The notes below the pieces were generated by a model, which was given only the letters and a program-made list of their open reading frames with translations, did not search any database and had not been told where the DNA came from. From positions 1 through 64,000 of the forward strand of contig NZ_CAAGSW010000002.1 of assembly GCF_900774055.1 (NCBI RefSeq): DNA of 64,000 nucleotides. The letters run 5' to 3'. Positions 8,136 to 16,806 of the stretch are shown one piece after another. Source of the DNA: Methanococcoides sp. AM1. GTDB taxonomy: Archaea; Halobacteriota; Methanosarcinia; Methanosarcinales; Methanosarcinaceae. The position numbers were made by a program, and so were the translations under genes. Numbering within the stretch: position 1 is the first letter of the stretch; every line of letters starts with the position of its first letter.

Positions 8136-9992
8136 ATGGAAAATAAAGAGATTACAAGGATCGTTCCGGATACAAGTGTTATTATTGATGGTCTTGTATC
8201 CGAAATGATCGTTGCAGGGGATTATGAGGGAGCAGAGATATTCATTCCTGAGGCCATGGTGGCAGAACTGGAATCCCAGGCAAATCGTGGTCTTGAGATC
8301 GGCAATAAAGGTCTGGATGAGCTAAAACAGCTTCAGGAACTGGCAAGAGAGGGCTTGATCGATGTATCTTTTACAGGTGAACGCCCGACCATTGAAGAGA
8401 GGAAGTATGCTAAAGAGGGCGCATTGGACGCGATTATTCGTTCATGTGCTGAAGAGCTGGACGCTACTTTTGTGACCGGTGACAGGGTGCAGTACGACGT
8501 TGCAGTGGCAAAGGGAATGGACGTTGAATACCTTCCTCCGAAAAAAGCCGAGTTCATTACCCTGCATATTGAGGATTTCTTCACTGATGATACAATGTCT
8601 GTGCATCTGAAGAACAAGGTCATTCCAATGGGCAAACGTGGTTCCATCAGGAATGTGGAATTTGTGGAAATAAGGGATACTCCATGCACTTCAAGTGAGC
8701 TGAAAGAGATAACTCGTGAGCTTCTTGAGCGAGCACGAGCTGATCCGGAATCCTTCATTGAAATGTCTCTAAACGGTGCTACCGTACTGCAGATACGCGA
8801 TATGCGAATAGCTATCTCAAACCCTCCATTTTCAGATGATGTAGAAATAACGGCAGTACGTCCTGTGGCCTCGGTAAAGCTGGATGAGTACCGTCTGGGC
8901 GACAAGCTCAAGGAGAGGATACTTGGACAGCGTGGAATTCTGGTATCAGGTCCTCCGGGAGCGGGTAAATCCACATTTGGAGCAGGAGTTGCCACTTTCC
9001 TGCATGAGCACAACTATGTTGTAAAGACAATGGAATCCCCAAGGGACCTGCAGGTTCCCAGGGAGATCACACAATATGCTCCTCTTGAAGGAAGCATGGA
9101 AAAGACCGCAGATGTGCTGTTGCTTGTAAGGCCTGATTACACTATCTATGATGAAGTGCGAAAGACCCGCGATTTCGAGATATTTGCAGACATGAGGCTT
9201 GCAGGTGTCGGCATGATCGGTGTTGTGCATGCCAACCGTGCCATCGATGCTGTGCAGAGGCTCATCGGCAGGGTTGAACTTGGTGTTATTCCTCAGGTTG
9301 TTGATACTGTCATCTTTATTGACAAAGGAGAGGTCGCCCAGGTCCAGACCCTTGAGTTCACCGTAAAAGTGCCATCAGGAATGATGGAAGCTGATCTTGC
9401 AAGACCTGTTATCGTTGTTTCTGACTTTGAGACCTCAACCCCCGAATTTGAGATATATACCTTCGGAGAGCAGATCGTTGTCATGCCAGTATCAACTTCA
9501 ACAGGCGGCAGGAAAGCTGTCTGGTCTCTTGCGGAAGGTGAGATCAAGGACGTTGTCCAGCGTTATACCAGCGGTCCTGTTGAAGTTGAGATGACCTCCG
9601 ACACAAATGCTGTAGTGAAGGTCTTTGAGAAGGAGATCTCCAAGGTGATCGGCAAAAGCGGTGCGGTCATCGATGAGATCGAAAAGATCGTAGGGGTTCA
9701 CATTGATGTGCGTGAGCTTAAAGAGCAAAGCAGCAAGGGCAAGGGTCGGGATAAAGATCGTTTCTCAGGGAGCTCTTATCGTCCTACTGTTGAGCACACA
9801 AAGAAGCATGTGATCCTGAACGTTCCTGAAATCGCTTCACAGGATGTCGAGATCTATGCAGGTGAAAGTTACCTCTTCACTGCAACAGTTGGTCGCCATG
9901 GCGATGTAAAGGTCCGGAGTAATTCTGCCATCGCTCACAGCATAATGGATGCTGTGGATGACGGGGAGCCGATCCTTGTAAAAGTCTTGTGA
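8136..9992 (+). CDS. PIN domain - RecA-type ATPase - KH domain protein
   Basis: This 618-residue archaeal protein combines three parts. An N-terminal PIN-type nuclease fold starts with PDTSVIIDGL (residues 11-20) and has VTGDRVQYD near residue 112. A central ATPase related to the GspE/PilT family carries GPPGAGKST near residues 271-279 and a Walker B-like region after it. A KH-like RNA-binding motif, VIGKSGAVIDEIE, lies near residue 503. The architecture is widespread in archaea and suggests an RNA-processing or RNA-degrading ATPase; the substrate is unknown. It is probably monocistronic, followed by a hairpin (AGAGG/CCTCT at about 10011-10030) and T-rich sequence. Confidence 0.9.
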   Translation: MENKEITRIVPDTSVIIDGLVSEMIVAGDYEGAEIFIPEAMVAELESQANRGLEIGNKGLDELKQLQELAREGLIDVSFTGERPTIEERKYAKEGALDAIIRSCAEELDATFVTGDRVQYDVAVAKGMDVEYLPPKKAEFITLHIEDFFTDDTMSVHLKNKVIPMGKRGSIRNVEFVEIRDTPCTSSELKEITRELLERARADPESFIEMSLNGATVLQIRDMRIAISNPPFSDDVEITAVRPVASVKLDEYRLGDKLKERILGQRGILVSGPPGAGKSTFGAGVATFLHEHNYVVKTMESPRDLQVPREITQYAPLEGSMEKTADVLLLVRPDYTIYDEVRKTRDFEIFADMRLAGVGMIGVVHANRAIDAVQRLIGRVELGVIPQVVDTVIFIDKGEVAQVQTLEFTVKVPSGMMEADLARPVIVVSDFETSTPEFEIYTFGEQIVVMPVSTSTGGRKAVWSLAEGEIKDVVQRYTSGPVEVEMTSDTNAVVKVFEKEISKVIGKSGAVIDEIEKIVGVHIDVRELKEQSSKGKGRDKDRFSGSSYRPTVEHTKKHVILNVPEIASQDVEIYAGESYLFTATVGRHGDVKVRSNSAIAHSIMDAVDDGEPILVKVL

Positions 9993-10277
9993 ACTTTAGG
10001 GGAAAGTTGTAGAGGGTTTTCATTTCCTCTGCAAACATCAATTTTTTATTTTATTTCATTCTATATTTTAGAACCTTCAAGTATTACCTTTCCATGGTTA
10101 ATGGATTATACTGAAGTATGAGCGAATGTGCTATAGTTCTTGAATATATGTGTCTATATCTATGAGTTAATTTCCCATCCCGCACATATTTTGGCCAAAC
10201 AATCACAACTTATTTAAAGTTCGTGTTACTTAATGCATATGAATTTCACAGTATTCTTACTGCAAAGAGGATAAAAC
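9993..10277. other. Intergenic region: terminator and promoter of nickel transport locus
   Basis: The left part holds a small hairpin (AGAGG ... CCTCT, about 10011-10030) followed by T-rich sequence, the likely terminator of the PIN-ATPase gene. The right part contains a TATA-like TTATTTAAAG near 10208-10218 and an AT-rich leader. I saw no tRNA and no convincing NikR-type dyad. Confidence 0.4.
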
Positions 10278-11237
10278 ATGAAGAAAACAATAATTATCGG
10301 ATCAATTATTGCACTGATCTGCCTCACCGGCCTTTCAAGTGCACACTTTACAATGATTTTCCCAAGTGATGATGAAGGCAGTGTATGGGATGTCACTCCG
10401 GAAGATTATATTGCAGAACTTGGAGACACAAAGACCATCTACACAATGTGGGGACATCCTTATGAGCACATATCATTTGACATGTCAAGCGTACCGGAGA
10501 TCAGTGTAACAAAACCCGATGGTACAATTGAAGTCCTCACTCCCGAAGAGGTTATGGTGGACAGTATGGATGAAGAAGGTAACATGGGTACTTTCCTTTC
10601 ATACAAAGCCTCTTTCACAGTCGACCAGTATGGCGACACTGTTGTAGCGGTCAAGTATGAAGATGCGGACGAAGACATGATCGATTACACCAAAGCAGTC
10701 ATCCACTGTGGAGAAGAGATGTGGTTCGGCTGGGATTCAATGGTCGGCCAGCAGACAGAGATCATCCCATACATGCGCCCATATGGCATGGAAGAAGGAT
10801 TCGTCTTTGCAGGAAAAGCTCTTTACAATGGCGAACCACTTGCAGACGCCGATGTTGAGGTTGAGATATACCACGACCTTGAAGCAGGAATTGAGATCGT
10901 AGAACAAGCAGAAGAACTTTACCCATATGATGCACCAATGGTATTCACAAGGCTCACAAGATCCAATGCTGACGGTGAGTTCGTGTACACTCTCGATGAA
11001 CCGGGCATCTGGTTCGTTGGTGCTACCATGGAACCTGAAGAGGGGCAGCCTGTAAGAGGCGTGTTCATAATTCCGGTAATTGAAGAGTTCCCTGTAGAAG
11101 AGACAGAAGCTCCAGCTAGTCAAGAAACTGAAGTGGAACCAGAATCAGATGCCACACAATCTACTCCCGGATTTGAATCTGTGTTCGCAGTTGCCGGACT
11201 TCTTGCAGCATTGTTCATCGCAGGAAGAAAATTGTAA
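10278..11237 (+). CDS. NikK-like DUF4198 extracytoplasmic protein with PGF-CTERM tail
   Basis: The protein has a signal peptide (residues 1-22, ending in SSAH), a beta-rich DUF4198-type body and an acidic, Thr/Glu-rich linker. The C-terminus STPGFESVFAVAGLL followed by GRKL is a typical PGF-CTERM sorting signal, so an archaeosortase probably cleaves it and fixes it to the membrane. DUF4198 proteins (NikK) accompany ECF-type nickel importers, and the next genes are the core of such a system. It probably assists metal capture outside the cell. A hairpin-T-run terminator follows, so it may be transcribed partly on its own. Confidence 0.8.
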   Translation: MKKTIIIGSIIALICLTGLSSAHFTMIFPSDDEGSVWDVTPEDYIAELGDTKTIYTMWGHPYEHISFDMSSVPEISVTKPDGTIEVLTPEEVMVDSMDEEGNMGTFLSYKASFTVDQYGDTVVAVKYEDADEDMIDYTKAVIHCGEEMWFGWDSMVGQQTEIIPYMRPYGMEEGFVFAGKALYNGEPLADADVEVEIYHDLEAGIEIVEQAEELYPYDAPMVFTRLTRSNADGEFVYTLDEPGIWFVGATMEPEEGQPVRGVFIIPVIEEFPVEETEAPASQETEVEPESDATQSTPGFESVFAVAGLLAALFIAGRKL

Positions 11238-11245
11238 AATATGTC

Positions 11246-11276
11246 ATGGGGACAGCTTCCCCATCAATCTTTTTTT
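11246..11276 (+). terminator. Hairpin plus T-run between NikK-like gene and cbiM
   Basis: ATGGGGA (11246-11252) and TCCCCAT (11258-11264) form a perfect 7-bp stem with loop CAGCT, followed by seven T residues (11270-11276). It resembles a bacterial intrinsic terminator and probably separates or attenuates transcription between the extracytoplasmic component and the transporter core. Confidence 0.6.
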
Positions 11277-11358
11277 ATACTTGATTATCAGTAATCCACA
11301 TTAAATTAGATAAAACGCAAAACTCGTTATAATAAATATTACAAAGGAGAAAACAAGT

Positions 11359-11979
11359 ATGCACATATCTGACGGCGTACTATCCCCTGCAGTGATAACT
11401 GCAGGTTGGGCAATAACGATACTTCTGCTCCTTGCAACCCTCTGGTGGGGCAAAAAGGATGTAGACATCGCCGAGGAGATACCAAAGATCTCTGTCATGA
11501 CAGGAGCTTTCTTTGTGGCATCCCTGATACATGTGTCAATTGGGCCTACCAGTGTACACCTTGTGCTCAACGGACTTCTTGGAGTGGTTCTTGGAACCCT
11601 CGCATACCCTGCGATCTTCATTGGCCTTGTCCTTCAAGCACTATTGTTCCAGCATGGTGGCATAACAAGTATTGGCGTCAACGTCATCAATATGGGCATA
11701 CCTGCACTGATCGTCTATGGGATATTCAAAAAAGGCTATTCAGCGGGTTTCAATCCCTCCATACTTGGAATAATTTGCGGTTCAATGGCAACAATGCTCT
11801 CTGCAATAATGCTTGCTATCGTGCTCATATCCACAGGAGAGGAATTCACAGAGGTTGCCTACATAGCTGCTGCTGCCAACATACCGATAATGATAATCGA
11901 AGGAATATTGACAGGATCTGTGGTCACATTCCTTCTGAAGGTCAGGCCTGAACTGCTCCCCATCAACAAGGAGAAATAA
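11359..11979 (+). CDS. cbiM: ECF nickel/cobalt transporter substrate-binding membrane subunit (CbiM/NikM)
   Basis: The product is the S component that binds the metal ion. It starts MHISDGVLS, where the N-terminal Met-His backbone and His2 form the metal site in CbiM/NikM proteins. About six hydrophobic helices follow over 206 residues, including the conserved HVSIGPTSVHLVLNGLLG stretch (about 60-77). It has an AAAGGAG ribosome binding site. The gene leads an operon with the NikL-like, CbiQ and CbiO subunits. The DUF4198 and NikL-type partners argue for nickel rather than cobalt. Confidence 0.93.
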   Translation: MHISDGVLSPAVITAGWAITILLLLATLWWGKKDVDIAEEIPKISVMTGAFFVASLIHVSIGPTSVHLVLNGLLGVVLGTLAYPAIFIGLVLQALLFQHGGITSIGVNVINMGIPALIVYGIFKKGYSAGFNPSILGIICGSMATMLSAIMLAIVLISTGEEFTEVAYIAAAANIPIMIIEGILTGSVVTFLLKVRPELLPINKEK

Positions 11980-11982
11980 AAA

Positions 11983-12429
11983 ATGGTCAATTATAAGATG
12001 ATATGGACACTGGCATTTGCCTGTGTTCTTTTAACAGCAATTGCACCTGCTGCATCCGCACACCGCGTTTATGCACAGGAGCAGGTCACTGAGGTACAAA
12101 TAAGATCATGGTATGGAGGAGGAGACCCCATGCCAAATGCCGACATCAACATTTATGCCATAAAGGACGGAAAGGAAGAGCTTTATATCACAGATGTGAC
12201 CGATGAGGAGGGGATATACTACTTCGAACCAAAACTTGGTGTTGTAGAATATAGAGTAGTAGTCTCCCAAAGCGGGCACCAGAAAGAGATCACATTCAAC
12301 GTTGCAGGTTCTGAAGGCTCCAGCGAAGAAGCTGAACTCCCACTCTCAGCAAGAATTGTAGCAGGATTTGGGTACCTTGTCGGGCTTGCTGGTTTTGGAA
12401 TGTACCTGTCAGCGCGCAAAACAAAATAA
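11983..12429 (+). CDS. NikL-like auxiliary component of nickel ECF transporter
   Basis: This 148-residue protein has a signal-anchor or signal peptide (about residues 1-27, ending APAASAH), a small transthyretin-like beta domain (about 40-110; VTDEEGIYYFEPKLG) and a C-terminal membrane helix. It lies 3 bases after cbiM and 38 bases before the cbiQ-type gene. The arrangement matches the NikL components of NikMLQO nickel importers, which replace CbiN/NikN. The mature N-terminus AHRV places a histidine close to the start, which could take part in metal delivery. The name rests mainly on context. Confidence 0.75.
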   Translation: MVNYKMIWTLAFACVLLTAIAPAASAHRVYAQEQVTEVQIRSWYGGGDPMPNADINIYAIKDGKEELYITDVTDEEGIYYFEPKLGVVEYRVVVSQSGHQKEITFNVAGSEGSSEEAELPLSARIVAGFGYLVGLAGFGMYLSARKTK

Positions 12430-12467
12430 AGAACAACTACTAAAAAACGATACAGGAGAATAACACA

Positions 12468-13229
12468 TTGGACTATCCCGAAATAGACAGGTATGCTTCA
12501 ATTGATTCACCCATACATAATTTCGACCCGCGTGCTAAGATCATTACGTTCATGGTAATGATATTCTCCTTTGTTTTTTTGGACAGCATTACAAAAGCCC
12601 TTGTTGGCCTGGGGATAGCCAGCCTGATATACATTATAGCAAAACTTCCAAAAGCATTTATAATGCACCGCTTGAAAGTTGTGTTCCTGTTCCTGGCCCC
12701 ACTGCTTATTATCATGCCGCTTACCGTTGACGGACAGGCCATCACACAGTATCATGGCATAACGGTTACACAGGAGGGACTGCAATACTCCTCCCTTGTT
12801 ATAATAAGAGCGCTTTCAGCTGTCACCCTTGTGCTTATAATGCTTGGTACCACACGTTTTGACATCACGATCAAGGCACTCTACATGCTCAGGGTGCCCG
12901 GAACGCTTATACAGATGTTGATGTTCACTTACAGATACATATTCGTGATAATGGACGAGTTCCAGAGGATGTGGAAAGCCATGGAATCAAAAGGATTCAG
13001 GCTTAAAGCGAACAGGTACGGACTATCCGTTCTCGGGAACATAATCGGGATGCTGATAATAAAAAGCTATGACAGGGCACAGCGTGTTTACTACTCAATG
13101 ATATCCAAAGGCTACACCGGTAACCCTAGGACAATAGTGAACTTCGAACTACAGGCAAAGGACTATGCAATAGCTCTGCCCATGATATTCATTGCACTCT
13201 TTATGCATACCTATCACCTGGTGTTATAA
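12468..13229 (+). CDS. cbiQ: ECF transporter transmembrane subunit (CbiQ/NikQ)
   Basis: This is the T component that couples ATPase movement to the S component. It begins with the family pattern IDRYASIDSPIHNFDPRAKI (residues 5-24), contains about five to six membrane helices, and has the coupling-helix motif MWKAMESKGFR near residue 166 with a second SKGYTG motif near 211. The start is a TTG with GGAG upstream; no closer ATG exists. It overlaps the ATPase gene by one base. Confidence 0.93.
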   Translation: MDYPEIDRYASIDSPIHNFDPRAKIITFMVMIFSFVFLDSITKALVGLGIASLIYIIAKLPKAFIMHRLKVVFLFLAPLLIIMPLTVDGQAITQYHGITVTQEGLQYSSLVIIRALSAVTLVLIMLGTTRFDITIKALYMLRVPGTLIQMLMFTYRYIFVIMDEFQRMWKAMESKGFRLKANRYGLSVLGNIIGMLIIKSYDRAQRVYYSMISKGYTGNPRTIVNFELQAKDYAIALPMIFIALFMHTYHLVL

Positions 13230-14137
13230 TGAAAGAAGCAATTCGTGTAAAAGGACTTACATATTCATACCCTGATGGGACCCCTGCACTGGAAAACATT
13301 GACATCACCATCAATGAAGGAGAAAAGATAGTTATTATCGGACCCAATGGTGCCGGAAAAACCACCCTTTTCCTTCACCTCAACGGTACTCTCAAGAGCC
13401 AGGATAACACGGTCATGATCTTTGGAAAGAATCTAGGCGATATGAAAGTCGAAGAGAGGATTAAAGAAGTGGGAATTGTATTCCAGGACCCTGACGACCA
13501 GCTGTTCATGCCCACCATCTTCGATGATGTGGCATTCGGTCCCATCAACATGGGATTGGGCAAAGAGGATGTGGAGAATCGAGTGAAAAAAGCTCTGTCC
13601 CGTGTCGGACTTGAGGGATTTGAGGACAGGGTTCCGCATAACCTGAGCTATGGGCAGAAGAAAAGAGCAGCACTAGCAGCTGTACTGTCCATGGAACCAC
13701 GGATACTGATTCTGGACGAACCAACGGCCAACCTAGATCCGAAGAGCAGGGCAGACCTGATACAGGTGATCAATAACTTGAACGAGGACGGGATCACCAC
13801 TGTGATCGCCATGCATGATGTGAACGCTCTCCCGGCCCTCTCAGACCGCGTCTATGTGCTGAACAGAAAGATTGTCGGCGAGGGAAGCCCGCGGGAGATA
13901 TTCTCCAATTCAGAACTTCTGAAAATAAATCATCTAGAAGCACCAGACGTGTTCAAGCTATTCAAGGTATTGGCATGTTTCGGGTACGACTGCGATACCC
14001 TGCCCATGTCGATCGATGAGGCTGTACAGTTTCTCACAAGGACGATAGAAAGCGGCAGTGGACACATCCATCTCCATATCCACGAGCATACACATGAAGA
14101 GGTCCGGAAGTTCCTGTACAGCTACGACCATCATTAA
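13229..14137 (+). CDS. cbiO: ECF transporter ATP-binding subunit with histidine-rich tail (CbiO/NikO)
   Basis: This ABC ATPase energises the importer. It has Walker A GPNGAGKTT (residues 38-46), a Q-loop at VFQDPDDQLF, the signature NLSYGQKKR (about 138-146) and Walker B ILILDEPTANLDP. After the ATPase domain (about residue 225) there is an extension ending in GHIHLHIHEHTHEE, plus a terminal DHH. The tail has eight histidines in about 28 residues, so it is a probable metal-binding segment. Length (302 residues) is longer than the usual 270. It is co-translated with cbiQ. Confidence 0.93.
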   Translation: MKEAIRVKGLTYSYPDGTPALENIDITINEGEKIVIIGPNGAGKTTLFLHLNGTLKSQDNTVMIFGKNLGDMKVEERIKEVGIVFQDPDDQLFMPTIFDDVAFGPINMGLGKEDVENRVKKALSRVGLEGFEDRVPHNLSYGQKKRAALAAVLSMEPRILILDEPTANLDPKSRADLIQVINNLNEDGITTVIAMHDVNALPALSDRVYVLNRKIVGEGSPREIFSNSELLKINHLEAPDVFKLFKVLACFGYDCDTLPMSIDEAVQFLTRTIESGSGHIHLHIHEHTHEEVRKFLYSYDHH

Positions 14138-14173
14138 AACGTTATATCGTACATAACATATTCGAATATAGAG

Positions 14174-14533
14174 GTGTGTAGTACTACAGCACATTCATCA
14201 GAATCAATAATAGAAGAGATATTACAGGATACTTCGGATCATCTTAAAAAAGTTTATCGGAGATTGGATGACCTAATCACACTACCCATGGATGATGAAG
14301 CTGCAGAAGCCATCCTCAATGGACATGGGTTCGATCAGGTACTTGATGCTATTACCATGTTCAGATGTCTTTATACCATAAAACTTGAAACCGAACATGC
14401 AAATACCATACTCGCCAGCAATGAACCATGGGAAATGCTGAAAAATTATTCATTTTATCCGAATTATTGTCAGCTGGTACGAACTGCTCCTGTGGTCCCA
14501 GTAGACAGCAATGATCTCCTTTGTATTCATTAA
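14174..14533 (+). CDS. Hypothetical protein downstream of nickel transporter
   Basis: I do not recognise this 119-residue protein. It is soluble and acidic, with a helical N-terminal half (SESIIEEILQDTSDHL, residues 9-24) and a conserved-looking C-terminal part with several aromatic residues. It begins with GTG at 14174 in weak ribosome-binding context, so the start is uncertain. It lies 36 bases after cbiO and may be in that operon, or have its own TATA-like TTATATCG at about 14143. A regulatory or metal-handling role is only a guess from position. Confidence 0.6.
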   Translation: MCSTTAHSSESIIEEILQDTSDHLKKVYRRLDDLITLPMDDEAAEAILNGHGFDQVLDAITMFRCLYTIKLETEHANTILASNEPWEMLKNYSFYPNYCQLVRTAPVVPVDSNDLLCIH

Positions 14534-14880
14534 ATTCCCTATTCCCCATTAGTTATATTAATATTACCATTCTTCATACTAAGTGAGAATAATTAACTTT
14601 TCATTAACACATAACCGGTTAACTAAATTTACTAACTCGATGTAAGAGAAACTATACTCTATCTGATAGAGATTGTCAAATTACCACATATTAGGTTACT
14701 TCAAATAAAGACTAAATAGCTATGAAACAATGCTTTAGACAAACAATTATACCACATAATGTTATTGTGTAATATGACTTCTAATATCGGGGTTTAGAAG
14801 ATTATGTGATATTGGGGTTTGAAGAAGGGGTTTTCTACAGGCCCCATCCTTTACAACTTTATTAAACAGGAGTGATTTTT
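14534..14880. promoter_or_regulatory. 347-nt AT-rich non-coding region with near-repeats before UDP-sugar dehydrogenase
   Basis: No convincing gene is seen. The region holds an AACCGGTT palindrome near 14609-14618, an imperfect dyad CACATAATGTTATTGTG near 14754-14770, and two near-identical direct repeats, ATATCGGGGTTTAGAAG at about 14785 and ATATTGGGGTTTGAAG at about 14809, roughly 24 bases apart. AGGAG lies just before the ATG at 14881. It is probably a long regulated promoter/leader for the dehydrogenase gene. Confidence 0.4.
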
Positions 14881-16176
14881 ATGAAGGTATCTATTATTGG
14901 ATCAGGTTATGTTGGTTCAGTTACAGCTGCGTGCTTTGCAGAACTTGGGCATGAGGTCATATGCATCGATATTGACGAAAAAAAGGTGCAAATGATCAAT
15001 GATGGTATTCCTCCGATCTGGGAAGAAGGTCTTGGGGAGCTGATGGCAAAACATGCGGAGAAGAACCTCATAGCAACATCTGATTATGATTATGCTATAC
15101 AGAATTCGGATGTGTCCTTTATCTGCGTTGGAACTCCATCTAATGAGCATGGTAATATCGACCTGTCAATTGTGGGTGCGGCCTGCAAGAGCCTTGGCAT
15201 GGCAATGGCAAAAAAGGATGGTTTCCACATTGTGGTCGTAAAAAGTACAGTGGTTCCACAGACAACTGAAAATACAGTTCTTCCTTTACTTGAAGAACAT
15301 TCGGGCAAGGTTGCAGGCAAGGACTTCGGTGTTGCCATGAACCCTGAGTTCCTGAGAGAAGGCAAGGCCGTGTATGATTTCATGCATCCCGATAAGATCG
15401 TCATTGGCAGCATTGATGAAAGAACAGGTGCTCTTGTTTCAGAGCTATATCGGGATCTGGACTGTGAGGTTACAAGGACCATACCAAGTACTGCTGAGAT
15501 GATCAAGTATGTGAACAATTCTTTCCTTGCAACAAAGATCTCGTTCTCCAATGAGATCGGTAATATCTGCAAGCGTCTGGGAATTGATACGTATGAGGTA
15601 ATGAACGCGGTGGGTGCGGATTTCCGTATATCCGAGTATTTCCTGAACTCCGGTGCCGGGTTTGGTGGTTCGTGCTTCCCAAAAGATGTGCGTGCACTTA
15701 TCGGTAAAGCAAAGGAGATCGATTATTATCCTTCTCTTCTTGAATCCGTTATCGAAGTGAACGAGCTGCAGCCGATGCAGATGACAGAGCTTCTTGAAAA
15801 GCACGCAGGAGATGTTAAAGGTAAAAGAGTGGCTGTCCTGGGCCTGGCTTTCAAGAACGAAACGGATGACATTCGTGAGTCCCGTTCTATTCCTGTCATA
15901 AAAAGACTTCTTGAGCTTGGGGCCGATGTGAACGCATATGACCCGATGGCAACGGACAACATGAAGGCATTGATCGAAAATATATGGTACTACGATAGTG
16001 CTGCCGAGGCACTGGAAGGTGCGATCGCATGTCTGATAATGACCGAATGGGATGAGTTCAGGAAACTCGATTCTGAATTTGCCGGTATGAATAACAAGTT
16101 AGTGATCGATGGCAGGAAGATGATCGATCCTGAAAAGCTCGAAGAGGATATTGTTTACGAAGGTCTTTGCTGGTGA
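14881..16176 (+). CDS. UDP-glucose/GDP-mannose 6-dehydrogenase family enzyme
   Basis: The enzyme oxidises a nucleotide-sugar to its uronic acid with NAD. It has an N-terminal Rossmann motif GSGYVG (residues 7-12), ELGHEVICIDID (about 22-33), the CVGTPSNEHG segment, and the catalytic Cys in GAGFGGSCFPKD (about 257-268). The C-terminal domain starts with VAVLGLAFKNETDDIRES. Length (431 residues) is typical. In archaea such enzymes supply hexuronic acids for surface glycans, such as N-glycans of the S-layer. I use the ATG at 14881, with AGGAGTG upstream, over a GTG at 14872. Confidence 0.93.
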   Translation: MKVSIIGSGYVGSVTAACFAELGHEVICIDIDEKKVQMINDGIPPIWEEGLGELMAKHAEKNLIATSDYDYAIQNSDVSFICVGTPSNEHGNIDLSIVGAACKSLGMAMAKKDGFHIVVVKSTVVPQTTENTVLPLLEEHSGKVAGKDFGVAMNPEFLREGKAVYDFMHPDKIVIGSIDERTGALVSELYRDLDCEVTRTIPSTAEMIKYVNNSFLATKISFSNEIGNICKRLGIDTYEVMNAVGADFRISEYFLNSGAGFGGSCFPKDVRALIGKAKEIDYYPSLLESVIEVNELQPMQMTELLEKHAGDVKGKRVAVLGLAFKNETDDIRESRSIPVIKRLLELGADVNAYDPMATDNMKALIENIWYYDSAAEALEGAIACLIMTEWDEFRKLDSEFAGMNNKLVIDGRKMIDPEKLEEDIVYEGLCW

Positions 16177-16181
16177 GTTAT

Positions 16182-16724
16182 ATGAGTGGGGGTACTGAAA
16201 AAGAGGACATCCGTGGGAGGATCGAGTCCTTTGACCAGAGTGTAAGGAGCCTTGAGAAGCGTCTTCGTGCGGTTGAAAGACGTCTGTCTGTCGAAGTTCC
16301 TGCTGAAGATGTTGCAGGTACTGTATTCGAAGCGCAACAACCACAGACATCCGAAGATGTTCGCGGCGCTATCGAGAGCATTGACAAATTAAAAGCGGAG
16401 CTAGAAGAACTAAGGTCACTGGTGGAAGGCTCACTTCGTGTGGACATCGATAAGCTGTCCGACAAGCTTGAGACAGCACTTGCATCGCAGGATGAGAAAC
16501 TCATGCGCATCGAGGACCGCAACAGGATAACCATCGGCTCTGTCAAGATGCCTGTGGAGCTTTCAGGTATCATGGGGGCAGCGCTCCTGCTTCTGACAGG
16601 AGGCTTGATCTTTGCAGGCCGGTGGGATATTCTCCGCTCCCCGTACTTTTCGCTGGGATTGGGATTAGCACTTGCTGTCGCTGTTCTCGCCAAGTTCTAT
16701 GTGGTCAACAAAAAGGCTGATTGA
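16182..16724 (+). CDS. Coiled-coil membrane protein of unknown function
   Basis: The 180-residue product has a long charged N-terminal region (about 1-115) with heptad-like Leu/Ile spacing, predicted to form coiled coils, followed by two hydrophobic helices (about 128-148 and 155-172) and a short basic end. I do not recognise a family. The ATG at 16182 has GGTGAG upstream and lies 5 bases after the dehydrogenase stop, so they are probably one operon. A tetranucleotide repeat begins 6 bases after its stop codon. Confidence 0.75.
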   Translation: MSGGTEKEDIRGRIESFDQSVRSLEKRLRAVERRLSVEVPAEDVAGTVFEAQQPQTSEDVRGAIESIDKLKAELEELRSLVEGSLRVDIDKLSDKLETALASQDEKLMRIEDRNRITIGSVKMPVELSGIMGAALLLLTGGLIFAGRWDILRSPYFSLGLGLALAVAVLAKFYVVNKKAD

Positions 16725-16729
16725 GCGAC

Positions 16730-16765
<36 letters not shown>

Positions 16766-16806
16766 CGAAGTGCAATTGCTGTATTGTTAGAGCGATCGGG
16801 TACTGT

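Noticed and set aside
11406-11951. 181-codon alternative frame within cbiM
   Set aside because: cbiM has clear family motifs in the other frame; this frame is Cys/Trp-rich noise.
16178-16693. 171-codon minus-strand frame opposite the coiled-coil protein
   Set aside because: Ser/Arg/Pro-rich low-complexity shadow of the coding strand; no ribosome binding site.
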